Below are positions 1 through 8,321 of a stretch of DNA of 64,000 bases, piece after piece. Below the pieces are notes generated by a model. That model saw only the letters and a program-made list of their open reading frames with translations, was not told the origin of the DNA and did no database searches. Numbering within the stretch: the first letter of the stretch is position 1; each line of letters begins with the position of its first letter. Made by a program: the position numbers and the translations under genes. Source of the stretch: Thalassomonas actiniarum (lineage in GTDB: Bacteria; Pseudomonadota; Gammaproteobacteria; Enterobacterales; Alteromonadaceae); the NCBI RefSeq assembly GCF_000948975.2, contig NZ_CP059735.1:2914001-2978000 (forward strand). The letters run 5' to 3'.

Positions 1-60
1 ACCCATGAACTGAAAGAGCGCTTGTCCTTATGGCTCTGGTCACTGGGAGTATCGGGGTGA
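1..60 (+). CDS. C-terminal tail of an upstream gene (possibly HlyD-type adaptor)
   Basis: An open frame enters the window at base 1 and runs 19 codons to a TGA at 58-60, ending in a Leu/Trp-rich tail (LWLWSLGVSG). The stop overlaps the GTG start of the next gene (GTGA), the hallmark of translational coupling. That is why I treat this short piece as real coding sequence. The identity cannot be read from 19 residues. From context (next gene is a protease/HlyD fusion) a membrane-fusion (HlyD) protein is plausible, but this is inference only. Confidence 0.55.
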   Translation, partial: THELKERLSLWLWSLGVSG

Positions 61-2243
61 GCAAGCCCGGCCAGGGGGACAACTGGCCTATGGTCAAAGG
101 CATGAAGTTTTGCCTGGCCCCGCATATTCAGGTTTATCCCCAGTGCTACCGGGGAGAGTCCTGGTTTGTGCTAAGGGATCTCACCAAGGGGCGGCACTTA
201 CGTTTTAATGCCCTGGCTTATGAAGTGATCGGCCGCCTTGACGGCCAGCGCACCCTGGAAGAAATCTGGCAGCAGCTGCCCCTCACTTCGGGTGAACAAG
301 TCACCGCAGAAGCGCCGCCGGATGGGCAAGCTTTGGAAAAACACCTGCTGAACCGGGAGGATATGCTACACCTGGTGGCGCAACTACATGCCATAGATGC
401 CCTCAAAGGGGAGCTGTCTGTTCCGGTGGAAACCATGCTAAAACGGGACAAGCAGGCCCGTCATCATCGCTGGCAGCAAAAATTGCTGAATCCGCTGGCG
501 CTGCGTTTTTCTTTGTTTGACCCTGATCGTTTCCTTAATGCAGCCATCCGCTGGATAAAACCTTTGCTGTCGAAAGCGGCTTTTCTGATCTGGCTACTGG
601 CTGTTTTGCTGGCGGCAATGCTGGCTTTGGCCAATAGTACCAGGCTTTCCCAGGCCATCAGCCATGACCTTATGACGGTCCAAAACCTGTTGCTGTTGTG
701 GCTGTTATATCCCCTGATCAAAGCCTGCCATGAATTTGCCCATGCTTTTGTGGTGAAATTTTGGGGGGGCGAAGTGCATGATATGGGGATCACTTTGCTC
801 ATTTTTATGCCGGTGCCTTATGTTGATGCGTCTTCTGCCTGGACCTTTCGGGAAAAAAGAAAACGTATCCTGGTGGGGGCGGCGGGGATCATGGCGGAGC
901 TGTTTCTGGCGGCCCTGGGATTATTTGCTTACCTGGCGGTGGAGCCGGGGATTGTCAGCCAGGCGGCATTGTTTACTTTTATGACAGGCACCATTTCAAC
1001 CGTGCTTTTTAATGCCAACCCTTTGTTGCGCTTTGATGGTTATTTTATTTTGCAGGATCAGCTTGAGATCCCGAACCTTGCCAGCCGCGCTTCCCGTTAT
1101 TACCTGTACTTGCTGCAACGTTACCTGTTTGCTAGCCCCCTGGCCCAATCACCGGTTACGGCTAGCGGAGAGCGGGGCTGGTTCCTCTGTTATGGTGCTG
1201 GCGCTTTTTTTTACCGGCTTTTTATGCTGACGGTGATCGTATTATTTTTGCTCAAGGACTATTTAATTGCTGGCGTGGTCCTGGCCGTGTGGGCTATCAG
1301 TTTGCAAATTTTGTTGCCGTTATGGCGGGGGTTTTCTTTCCTGCTGGCGAGCGAGAAACTGGCCGGGCACAGGATAAGAGCCGTGACGGCGATGACAGGT
1401 ATCCTAGTTTTGTTCACCTGCGCCTTGTTTTTTATTCCCGTTCCCCATACCAGCTTTGCCCAGGGGGTGGTCTGGGTACCCGAGCAAGCACAAATATATG
1501 CCCCCGGTGACGGCTTTGTTGAGACGGTTTACCTTGCTTCCGGCACCCCGGTTGAGGCCGATGCGCCCCTGATGGAGATGAAGTCTGCGGTATTGGATAA
1601 AAATATTGCCGTACTTAAAGCTAAGCTGAAGCTGTTGAAAATTGAACGGCAAAAAGCGTTAAAAGATCAGCCGGTGCAGCTTGAGATCATCAGGGAAGAA
1701 GCCTCGGCCATTGAGGCAGAACTGGCACAGCTTCAGCAGCAAAAGTCAGCCTTTAGTATAAAAAGCGGGCAGTCGGGGGTTTTTGTTTTACCCGGCGATA
1801 AGCAACTTGCCGGGCAATACTTGCAGCAGGGAGAGCTGATTGGTTATGTTATCAGCCCTGAGCATCTTATCATCAGAGCCGTGGTCTCCCAGTCCGATAT
1901 AGGCCTGGTCCGCAAAAGAAATAATACCGTGCAGATCCGGCTTGCTGAAGACCTCAATCAGGTGATCGATACACAAATTCTTAAAATGACACCTGCGGGC
2001 AGCAAACAACTGCCCAGCCTGGCCTTATCGGTAGAGGGGGGAGGCAAAGTTGTGGTGCAGCGGGGAGAAGATGGCGTAATGAGCAGCAAACAAGCCATGT
2101 TTCAAATTGATCTGGCATTACCCGAGGGGCTCGCGGTCAGCGGCTTGGGGGGCAGGGTTTTTGTCCGTTTTGATCATGGCAGTGAGCCCTTGGCGCAACA
2201 ATGGTTACGCCGTGGCCGACAGCTGGTATTAAGCCTGCTGTAA
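57..2243 (+). CDS. PqqD-like / M50 site-2 protease / HlyD-like fusion membrane protein
   Basis: Polytopic inner-membrane protein of about 728 aa. The first ~100 residues resemble a PqqD-type peptide-binding domain (FNALAYEVIGRLDGQRT). The core is an M50 (S2P) metalloprotease-like unit with HEFAH at residues 225-229 and the second motif NPLLRFDGYF with its Asp near 327, so the zinc site looks intact. Several hydrophobic segments lie at about 175-450. The last ~240 residues form a lipoyl/HlyD hairpin (IYAPGDGFVETVYL, then a coiled coil, then a beta domain), as in membrane-fusion proteins. Such fusions occur next to ABC/type I-like exporters and peptide-export loci; function here is inferred. 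I choose GTG 57 because it overlaps the upstream stop; an in-frame ATG at 30 and one at 90 are alternatives. The gene is probably part of the export operon continuing at 2647. Confidence 0.8.
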   Translation: MSKPGQGDNWPMVKGMKFCLAPHIQVYPQCYRGESWFVLRDLTKGRHLRFNALAYEVIGRLDGQRTLEEIWQQLPLTSGEQVTAEAPPDGQALEKHLLNREDMLHLVAQLHAIDALKGELSVPVETMLKRDKQARHHRWQQKLLNPLALRFSLFDPDRFLNAAIRWIKPLLSKAAFLIWLLAVLLAAMLALANSTRLSQAISHDLMTVQNLLLLWLLYPLIKACHEFAHAFVVKFWGGEVHDMGITLLIFMPVPYVDASSAWTFREKRKRILVGAAGIMAELFLAALGLFAYLAVEPGIVSQAALFTFMTGTISTVLFNANPLLRFDGYFILQDQLEIPNLASRASRYYLYLLQRYLFASPLAQSPVTASGERGWFLCYGAGAFFYRLFMLTVIVLFLLKDYLIAGVVLAVWAISLQILLPLWRGFSFLLASEKLAGHRIRAVTAMTGILVLFTCALFFIPVPHTSFAQGVVWVPEQAQIYAPGDGFVETVYLASGTPVEADAPLMEMKSAVLDKNIAVLKAKLKLLKIERQKALKDQPVQLEIIREEASAIEAELAQLQQQKSAFSIKSGQSGVFVLPGDKQLAGQYLQQGELIGYVISPEHLIIRAVVSQSDIGLVRKRNNTVQIRLAEDLNQVIDTQILKMTPAGSKQLPSLALSVEGGGKVVVQRGEDGVMSSKQAMFQIDLALPEGLAVSGLGGRVFVRFDHGSEPLAQQWLRRGRQLVLSLL

Positions 2244-2646
2244 ATACATAGTGAAGTCAATTTTGAGGGGCTGTGGTTTTGGCTGTTTTTTATTTTCCTG
2301 CGTTTTTCTTTTGCTCATCCGTCATTTCTTTCATCTGTCTTTTCATTTTATTCGGCAAATGTTTCGCTACCTCGTCATTTATTGCGTTTCTTCAAGTACA
2401 CCTGTACCGGTGTGGTTTTTCAGGGAAATCTAATTAATCCCACTAAAGACAATATCTTGGTTTTTTTTGCCCAGGGATTGAGAACGAAATTTACTTTTTG
2501 GTGCAAAATTTGCTTTCTTCTTTAGGATGTTCCGTCTTGAGTCATAGGGAATGTAATGTCACTGTTATCATCTTCTTCTCATGGCGGGGCGCTTGATTGG
2601 CTGTTTGCGGCCGCTGTTGGCAATCATGATGAGCAGGAAATGAGCG
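2244..2646 (+). other. Intergenic region, 403 nt
   Basis: No long gene is supported. It contains a weak hairpin at 2398-2413 and a short ORF at 2556-2663 with a good Shine-Dalgarno (both listed separately). A 60-codon hydrophobic frame starting at 2251 has no convincing ribosome-binding site and was not accepted. A separate promoter for the downstream gene may lie here, but no clear -35/-10 pair was found. Confidence 0.5.
2398..2420 (+). terminator. Weak terminator-like hairpin
   Basis: A 5-bp stem ACACC/GGTGT with a 6-nt loop is followed by GGTTTTT. The stem is short, so termination here is only a possibility. It would separate the M50/HlyD gene from the SPOR-adaptor gene. Confidence 0.25.
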
Positions 2647-2663
2647 ATGAAAAAATACTATAA
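2556..2663 (+). CDS. Candidate 35-aa leader peptide ORF
   Basis: ATG at 2556 is preceded by AGGGA five bases upstream. The frame reads 35 codons (begins MSLLSSSSHGGALDW, ends EMSDEKIL) and stops at 2661-2663, overlapping the first 17 bases of the SPOR-adaptor gene in another frame. I recognise no family. The good ribosome-binding site and the overlap suggest a translational-coupling leader, but it could be chance. Confidence 0.25.
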   Translation: MSLLSSSSHGGALDWLFAAAVGNHDEQEMSDEKIL

Positions 2664-4971
2664 ATCAAAAGTGTTTCTCTTACTCGTTAGCAGTATGTTA
2701 TTAGCTAAGGTTGGCGCCGAACAAATATCGAATAATCATGAAAACGATACTTTGCCTGAATTTGATTGTCTGATCGAACCGGGGCAAGTGGTCGATGTCG
2801 GCAGCCCGGCCCCGGGCGTGATTGAAAAAGTCTTTGTCGATCGCGGTGACTATGTTGCACTGGGAGAGCCATTGTCGAAACTCGATTCATCGGTGGAGCA
2901 AGCCGCACTTGAACTTGCCCGTACCCGGGCCAGCTCGACCGTGGAAATTGAACTGTCCCGTGAAAATGCCGAATTCAGTAAACGTTTGCACTTACGCAAC
3001 CAGGCGCTTTTTAGTAAATCGGCTATTTCTTCCCATGAGATGGACCGCCTGGCAACCGAACAAACCGTGGCCGAAATGTATCAGCAGGAGGCAAAAAACA
3101 AAAATGAAATAGCAAAAATGGAGTACCGGCGGGCGCTGGAGGTGGTAAATCAGAAAACCATTTTCAGTCCTATTAACGGTGTGGTGATGGAAAAATATAA
3201 GTCGGTGGGAGAGTATGTCGAGAATGAGCCGTTATTAAGGGTGGCCCAATTGGATCCCTTGCGCATTGAAGTGATCGTGGCGGCGGATTATTGGGGGCAA
3301 CTTATCCCGGGACAAACTGCACAGGTGACCCCAGAGTTTAGCCATTTGGATACGCAAATGGCAGAGATAGAGCGTATCGATCCTGTGGTAGACAGCGCCA
3401 GCGGTACCTTCAGGGTGCAGCTGGCTTTGCCTAATCCTGAGCATAAAATTGCTGCCGGCCTGAAGTGCCAACTGGCTTTTATGCATCAGCATGAACAGGT
3501 TGAACCAAAAAAACATGCCCGTTTTTCCGTGGAGAAAAAGCCTTTTGCTGCTGATGAAGTGATCGCTAAAGATGCGAAAAAAGCGGAGAAAGCGCTTCAG
3601 CTTTTATTGCAGGAAAATGTCGGACATGTCCGGGAAAAACCTTCCGTCGGCGTCAATGATTATGTGGTACGCAGCAAGATTTTAAGTGAACAGAAGCAGG
3701 TAAAGGGGTTCACCAATCGCTTAAAAGCCGAAAAAATCAGTGATTATTATGTACAAAGCATAAAAGGCGAAGGCTATCGGGTTTTTCTGGGCCTTTACCG
3801 AAACCGGGACAATGCCCTCGGCCGGGCTAAAAAGCTCACCACCTCAGGGTTTGAGGTGGAATTGAGTCCGCGTTATAAAAGGCAAAAAATGTCCGTGGCC
3901 GTGTTAAGTACCGGCATTGAAAAAAGGGAGATAAAGCCTGAGCGGGTTGATCCGGCCTCTGCTTTGTCAACTGAAGCAGCAAAGGCTAAAATGCCTCAGC
4001 TTAGCTTAACGGCCAGTGCAACAGGCAAGGGGCGTCAACTTGATACCGGAAGTTCCCGCAAGCAAGTAACAGTAGAGGAAAAGCAGCAGGGAGCTGCAAG
4101 CGTTAGCGGTTATTTTGTACGTAGTGCCTATTTGCCCGAACGCACTCAGGCCAAAGCACTCAGTGTTCGTTTAAAAGCACAAGATATCCATGATTTTTAT
4201 GTACAAAAGGTAAAAGGGCAAACTGGCTACCAGATATCTCTGGGGCTTTATCGCAGCCGGGAAAATGCGCTTCGCCGGGTTAAAACTTTGCAAGGTTTAG
4301 GCTTTGAGGTTGAACTCAGCCCCCGTTACCGGGCCTGTACTTCTTGCCCGGAGAAAGCTTTGATGGCGAAGACTAAAGCCAAACTTTTGCCGGTTGTCGC
4401 AAAAGTAAAAGCCGTTGAGAAAATGCCTGTGGTGATTTTGCCTGCCAGTGCTGGCACCGTAACCCGTCAAGCACTGCAGTCGGTAAAAGTATTGCCTTTA
4501 AAAGCGGATGCAGACCTCCCGGAGGGTAAGGTTCGAGCCAAGAAAAGAGTGGCCGTGAAGCAAGCGCAAAGGGTTGCCGGGATAGTCCGTGATTATGTGG
4601 TTTATAGTGTGCCCTTTTTACAGCAAACTCAGGTCAGGGCATTCACGGCGCGTTTAAAAGCAAAAAATATTCGTGATTTTTATGTTAAAAAAGCCAGGGG
4701 CGAACAGGAGTATACCGTGGCTTTAGGGGTTTACAAGCAGCTCGACAATGCCCTTGGGCGGGTCACAAACCTGAAGTCTCTTGGTTTTGAGGTCGCGCTT
4801 AATCCGCGTTATAAAAAGTGTAACAACTGTCAGTTGAGCGGCCCGGCAAAGGGCCGAACAATAACCGGCCAGATGACTTTGGAGGCTGATAAACTGTCCC
4901 GGACCGTTACGGATAACAGCAGGCGCAGTTCTGATGTGGAAAGCTTTGCACAAATGAAGGTTGCACCTTGA
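2647..4971 (+). CDS. Periplasmic adaptor (HlyD/RND-type) with three C-terminal SPOR-like repeats
   Basis: 774-aa exported protein. Residues 1-24 form a signal peptide (K-rich start, hydrophobic core, AKVGAEQ). Residues ~40-285 are a membrane-fusion protein: lipoyl half (PAPGVIEKVFVDRGDYV), alpha-helical hairpin, second lipoyl half (FSPINGVVMEKYKSVGEYV) and beta-barrel. The remaining 480 residues hold three repeats of about 75 aa, at ~338-411, 489-566 and 649-728, each ending in a variant of SLGLYR.RENAL...GFEVELSPRY. These look like SPOR domains, which in known families bind denuded peptidoglycan glycans. Repeats 2 and 3 are each followed by a CxxC pair (CTSC, CNNC). Lys/Ala-rich linkers separate them. 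ATG 2647 follows AGGAAATGAGCG. The stop overlaps the TTG start of the LEPR gene. Adaptor-SPOR fusion is unusual; the SPOR call rests on sequence pattern alone. Confidence 0.78.
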   Translation: MKKYYKSKVFLLLVSSMLLAKVGAEQISNNHENDTLPEFDCLIEPGQVVDVGSPAPGVIEKVFVDRGDYVALGEPLSKLDSSVEQAALELARTRASSTVEIELSRENAEFSKRLHLRNQALFSKSAISSHEMDRLATEQTVAEMYQQEAKNKNEIAKMEYRRALEVVNQKTIFSPINGVVMEKYKSVGEYVENEPLLRVAQLDPLRIEVIVAADYWGQLIPGQTAQVTPEFSHLDTQMAEIERIDPVVDSASGTFRVQLALPNPEHKIAAGLKCQLAFMHQHEQVEPKKHARFSVEKKPFAADEVIAKDAKKAEKALQLLLQENVGHVREKPSVGVNDYVVRSKILSEQKQVKGFTNRLKAEKISDYYVQSIKGEGYRVFLGLYRNRDNALGRAKKLTTSGFEVELSPRYKRQKMSVAVLSTGIEKREIKPERVDPASALSTEAAKAKMPQLSLTASATGKGRQLDTGSSRKQVTVEEKQQGAASVSGYFVRSAYLPERTQAKALSVRLKAQDIHDFYVQKVKGQTGYQISLGLYRSRENALRRVKTLQGLGFEVELSPRYRACTSCPEKALMAKTKAKLLPVVAKVKAVEKMPVVILPASAGTVTRQALQSVKVLPLKADADLPEGKVRAKKRVAVKQAQRVAGIVRDYVVYSVPFLQQTQVRAFTARLKAKNIRDFYVKKARGEQEYTVALGVYKQLDNALGRVTNLKSLGFEVALNPRYKKCNNCQLSGPAKGRTITGQMTLEADKLSRTVTDNSRRSSDVESFAQMKVAP

Positions 4972-7900
4972 GCGTAACTTACAGGGATGTCAAACCTGAT
5001 AAAGCCGGGGGTAAGGTGGCGTCGTGCAGACAATGCCCTGTGCTTATGGAAGTACTGGAGCCGCGTTTACTGTATTCGGCAGATTTGCTGGCGGGAACGG
5101 TTGAGTTCAGCCATTTTGAGCCAGATCTGCAAGAAGATGCTCAAACTCGGTTGAATATTCTGGCACGGACAGAAAGTGCAGATGCTGCTATCGTCAATAC
5201 CGACAGCTCTTTTGATTCCCCGCCCGGGGGCAATACTATCAGCCGTGATAGCCTGACCGATAAAGTTGATGACGGCATCGGCAATTTCAATATTGCAACG
5301 GTGGCGATGAAAGCGATGGCGGATGATGATCCCCCTGCTGTAGTAAACCAAAGCATGACGGTGACAGAAGGAGCAAGCAATGTCATCCTGACCTTAAATC
5401 ATTTACAAAGTACCGATGTCGATAGCGACGATGCCAGTCTCATTTATACTGTTGCCGATGTCAGTCACGGCACCTTGTATATCAATGGTACTGCCTGGTA
5501 CCGCTCCGGCATTGGCGCAAATGATACTTTTAGCCAGCAAGATATCATCGATGGTAAGGTGCGTTATTCCCATAACGGCAGTAATATTGCCTTTGACAGT
5601 TTTACTTATAGTGTTAAAGACGGGGCCGGTAATCAAACAGCGGGACAGACTTTTATCATTTCGGTCACGCCAGTGGATAACTCCCCGCCTACCGTAGATA
5701 ATAATCCTCCCACCGTGATTAACCAGAGTATGACGGTGGCGGAAGGGGCGAATCATATCCCATTGACTCTGGCCGAGTTGCAAAGTAGTGATAGCCAAAC
5801 CAGCGATAAAACACTGCTTTATACTGTAGGCAATGCCGTTAACGGGCATTTATTTATTAACGGCAGTGCCTGGGCTGCCGGCAGCAATGATACTTTTACC
5901 CAGCAAGATATTATCAATGGCAAAGTACTGTATTCCCATGACGGCAGCAATACTTTATCCGACAATTTTACTTTTAGCGTTAAAGATGTCTTGGGTAACC
6001 AGCGTAGTGAACAAAGTTTTGTTATTACCGTGATGCCTGTCGATGATGATACCGCAGTTGTGGTTAACCAACATCTGACGGTGATGGAAGGGGATGTTAA
6101 TATTGCGCTGTCCTTAAATGAGTTACAAAGCACGGATGCCGATAGCGATGATGCTGCTTTGCTTTATACCGTAAGCAACGTCAGCCACGGCACTTTAACC
6201 ATTAATGGCAGTGCCTGGGCATACGGCAGCAACGATAGCTTTACCCAGCAGGATATTATCAATGGCAAAGTCTTGTACTCCCATGACGACAGCAATAGCG
6301 ACTTTGACAGTTTCCGTTTTATCCTGGCCGATCCGGCTGACAACCGGCTGATTGACCAGGTATTTACCATTAAGATCAACCGTGTTGATGATGATCCTTC
6401 GCTGATCTCCGGTGATATCAGCTTTAGCGGCAGTGAAGGGGATATAGCCAGCGGGGAACTCAGTGCCAGTGATCCTGATGGCCTTAATGACGGCAATTAT
6501 TTCAGTGCCGGTCACGGCACTTATGGCCGGACCGAAATAGACCCCGAAACAGGAGCCTGGTCTTATACGCCAAAAGATAATGACTGGTTTGGCAGTGACA
6601 GCTTTACTGTTACCGTGACTGATGATTTAGGGGGGGTAACGGAGCAGTTGGTGACCGTCAGGCTGGCAGGCGTTGATGATGCGGCGCAGATCAGCGGTGA
6701 TCTCCACTTTAGCGGTAGTGAAGGAGATAAAGTGAGCGGTGATATTAATGCCAGCGATGCCGATGGCCTTACCGACCAGAGCTATTTTTCGGTGGGTGCT
6801 GCAAGTTATGGCCTGGTGGAGATAGATGCCCAAACGGGCAGCTGGCTTTTTACGGCAACCGACAGCAACTGGTTTGGCAGTGACAGTTTTACCGTCACGG
6901 TAACCGATGATTTGGGCGGGACCAGCACTGAAATTGTCTTTATTGAACTTAGCGGAGTTAATGATCCGGCAATCATTTTGGGAGATACGGCCGGCAGCTT
7001 GTTGGCAGATACAGATATCAGCGCCGGGTTGGCAACTTCCGGGCAACTATCCATAACAGACCCTGATCCCGAAGAAGCCCGTTTTGTCGCTGATATCTTA
7101 GCCGGACGTTATGGGGAGCTGCAAATCGACAGTCAGGGCCGGTGGTTTTATTATGGCGATAACAACCAAGAGGCGATCCGGGCACTGGGTGAAAATGAAA
7201 CGGTGACGGAGCATTTTACGGTAACCAGTGCCGACGGCACAAAACAGCAAGTGATGATCGCTATTAACGGTGTCAACGATGCACCGGTTATGCTTCACTC
7301 TCTCGCCGATCAGGTATTGACCCCTGGGAGTCATTTAAACCTTACCTTGAGTGAAAATACTTTTATCGATCCCGACAGTAACGATAACCTGGTTTATAGC
7401 CTGGTACAGGCAGATGGCTCTCCTTTGCCCGACTGGGTCAGTTTTAATGCCGAAAGTCTTACCCTCAGCGGTATAGCTGGTGCTAAAGATGCGGGCACCC
7501 TTATCTTGAAACTTATAGCCGATGACGGCGGTGCCAGTACGGCAGGGACCTTCCTGTTGACCGTTAATATGCCGCAGACAGCCGGTACGCCGTTAACTTC
7601 GGCGACGGAAAACACAGAGAAAATAACTCCTGGAGCAGAAAAGGTGGAGGAAGAGCCGACTTCAACAGAGAGTGAAGTGGCGGGAGAAGAAGTGCAAATC
7701 TCTCTGGCGGATACATCAGCAGTGGTCTCGAATCACACATTGGCGAGCTTGCAACAGGTAAATGCCAGTCAGCATAACCGCCATCAGGCTGCGCTTTTTT
7801 CGTCTGCATATGTGGCGGGAGAAATCAATGAGGTTGCCGGCAAGGCAATAATAAGCGAGGTTAAAGAAGTTTATCAGCAAGCCAGGGCATTAGAGTTTCT

Positions 7901-8318
7901 TGATTTGATCCCGTTGAGTTTTTCAGGGCAAGAGGCCTTTGAATTGTTAACCGACGAACAGCGCCTTGTCCGGGATAATGAGGACTTCTTTCGGGAGCTG
8001 GATCAAATGCGCCGTGAACTGAATGAGTCGGTAGCAGAAGAAGAGCTCGAAGCCGCTGTTGTGACAGAAGTAACTATGGGGGCGACCCTGTCGGTTTCTG
8101 TAGGGGTGCTCACCTGGGTCTTACGGGCGGGTTCTTTGATGGCCAGTTTTCTGTCCATTATTCCCCTTTGGAAACAGTTTGACCTTATGCCGGTTTTGGG
8201 CAGTCAACCGGTGAAGACGCCGCAGCCATCAGCGGATAAAAAAGCCGGGCAGTTAGCGGCGAAAGAAGAAACTATTTTCGATTCCGAGGAAAAAAGCGCT
8301 GATGAATCTAAGGACTAG
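4968..8318 (+). CDS. LEPR-XLL repeat protein with cadherin/VCBS-like domains and C-terminal membrane segment
   Basis: 1116-aa surface- or envelope-type protein. Near the N-terminus is the LEPR-XLL signature (LEPRLLYSADL, residues ~30-40) that marks large bacterial repeat proteins. Three CSPG/Cadherin_3-like repeats begin near residues 127, 252 and 367 (VNQSMTVTEG ... GTLYINGTAW ... DSFTYSVKD). VCBS-like repeats follow at ~480-660 (GSEGD ... WFGSDSFTVTVTDDLGG), then another at ~669-765 and a dystroglycan-type cadherin unit at ~768-870. A Glu-rich linker leads to a C-terminal helix at ~1039-1078 ending RAGSLMASFLSIIPLWKQFD, typical of LEPR proteins. Many Asp residues suggest calcium binding. 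The start is TTG 4968, overlapping the adaptor's TGA; ATG 5046 is the alternative. It lacks RTX nonapeptides and a recognisable Sec signal. Likely substrate of the neighbouring export genes (inference). Confidence 0.8.
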   Translation: MSVTYRDVKPDKAGGKVASCRQCPVLMEVLEPRLLYSADLLAGTVEFSHFEPDLQEDAQTRLNILARTESADAAIVNTDSSFDSPPGGNTISRDSLTDKVDDGIGNFNIATVAMKAMADDDPPAVVNQSMTVTEGASNVILTLNHLQSTDVDSDDASLIYTVADVSHGTLYINGTAWYRSGIGANDTFSQQDIIDGKVRYSHNGSNIAFDSFTYSVKDGAGNQTAGQTFIISVTPVDNSPPTVDNNPPTVINQSMTVAEGANHIPLTLAELQSSDSQTSDKTLLYTVGNAVNGHLFINGSAWAAGSNDTFTQQDIINGKVLYSHDGSNTLSDNFTFSVKDVLGNQRSEQSFVITVMPVDDDTAVVVNQHLTVMEGDVNIALSLNELQSTDADSDDAALLYTVSNVSHGTLTINGSAWAYGSNDSFTQQDIINGKVLYSHDDSNSDFDSFRFILADPADNRLIDQVFTIKINRVDDDPSLISGDISFSGSEGDIASGELSASDPDGLNDGNYFSAGHGTYGRTEIDPETGAWSYTPKDNDWFGSDSFTVTVTDDLGGVTEQLVTVRLAGVDDAAQISGDLHFSGSEGDKVSGDINASDADGLTDQSYFSVGAASYGLVEIDAQTGSWLFTATDSNWFGSDSFTVTVTDDLGGTSTEIVFIELSGVNDPAIILGDTAGSLLADTDISAGLATSGQLSITDPDPEEARFVADILAGRYGELQIDSQGRWFYYGDNNQEAIRALGENETVTEHFTVTSADGTKQQVMIAINGVNDAPVMLHSLADQVLTPGSHLNLTLSENTFIDPDSNDNLVYSLVQADGSPLPDWVSFNAESLTLSGIAGAKDAGTLILKLIADDGGASTAGTFLLTVNMPQTAGTPLTSATENTEKITPGAEKVEEEPTSTESEVAGEEVQISLADTSAVVSNHTLASLQQVNASQHNRHQAALFSSAYVAGEINEVAGKAIISEVKEVYQQARALEFLDLIPLSFSGQEAFELLTDEQRLVRDNEDFFRELDQMRRELNESVAEEELEAAVVTEVTMGATLSVSVGVLTWVLRAGSLMASFLSIIPLWKQFDLMPVLGSQPVKTPQPSADKKAGQLAAKEETIFDSEEKSADESKD

Positions 8319-8321
8319 CTT

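Noticed and set aside
2251-2433. 60-codon hydrophobic frame after the M50/HlyD gene
   Set aside because: No ribosome-binding site, composition driven by T-rich DNA, no recognisable family.
5067-7334. Several 70-150-codon minus-strand frames inside the LEPR gene
   Set aside because: They are shadows produced by the repeat-rich coding strand; the plus-strand frame has clear domains.
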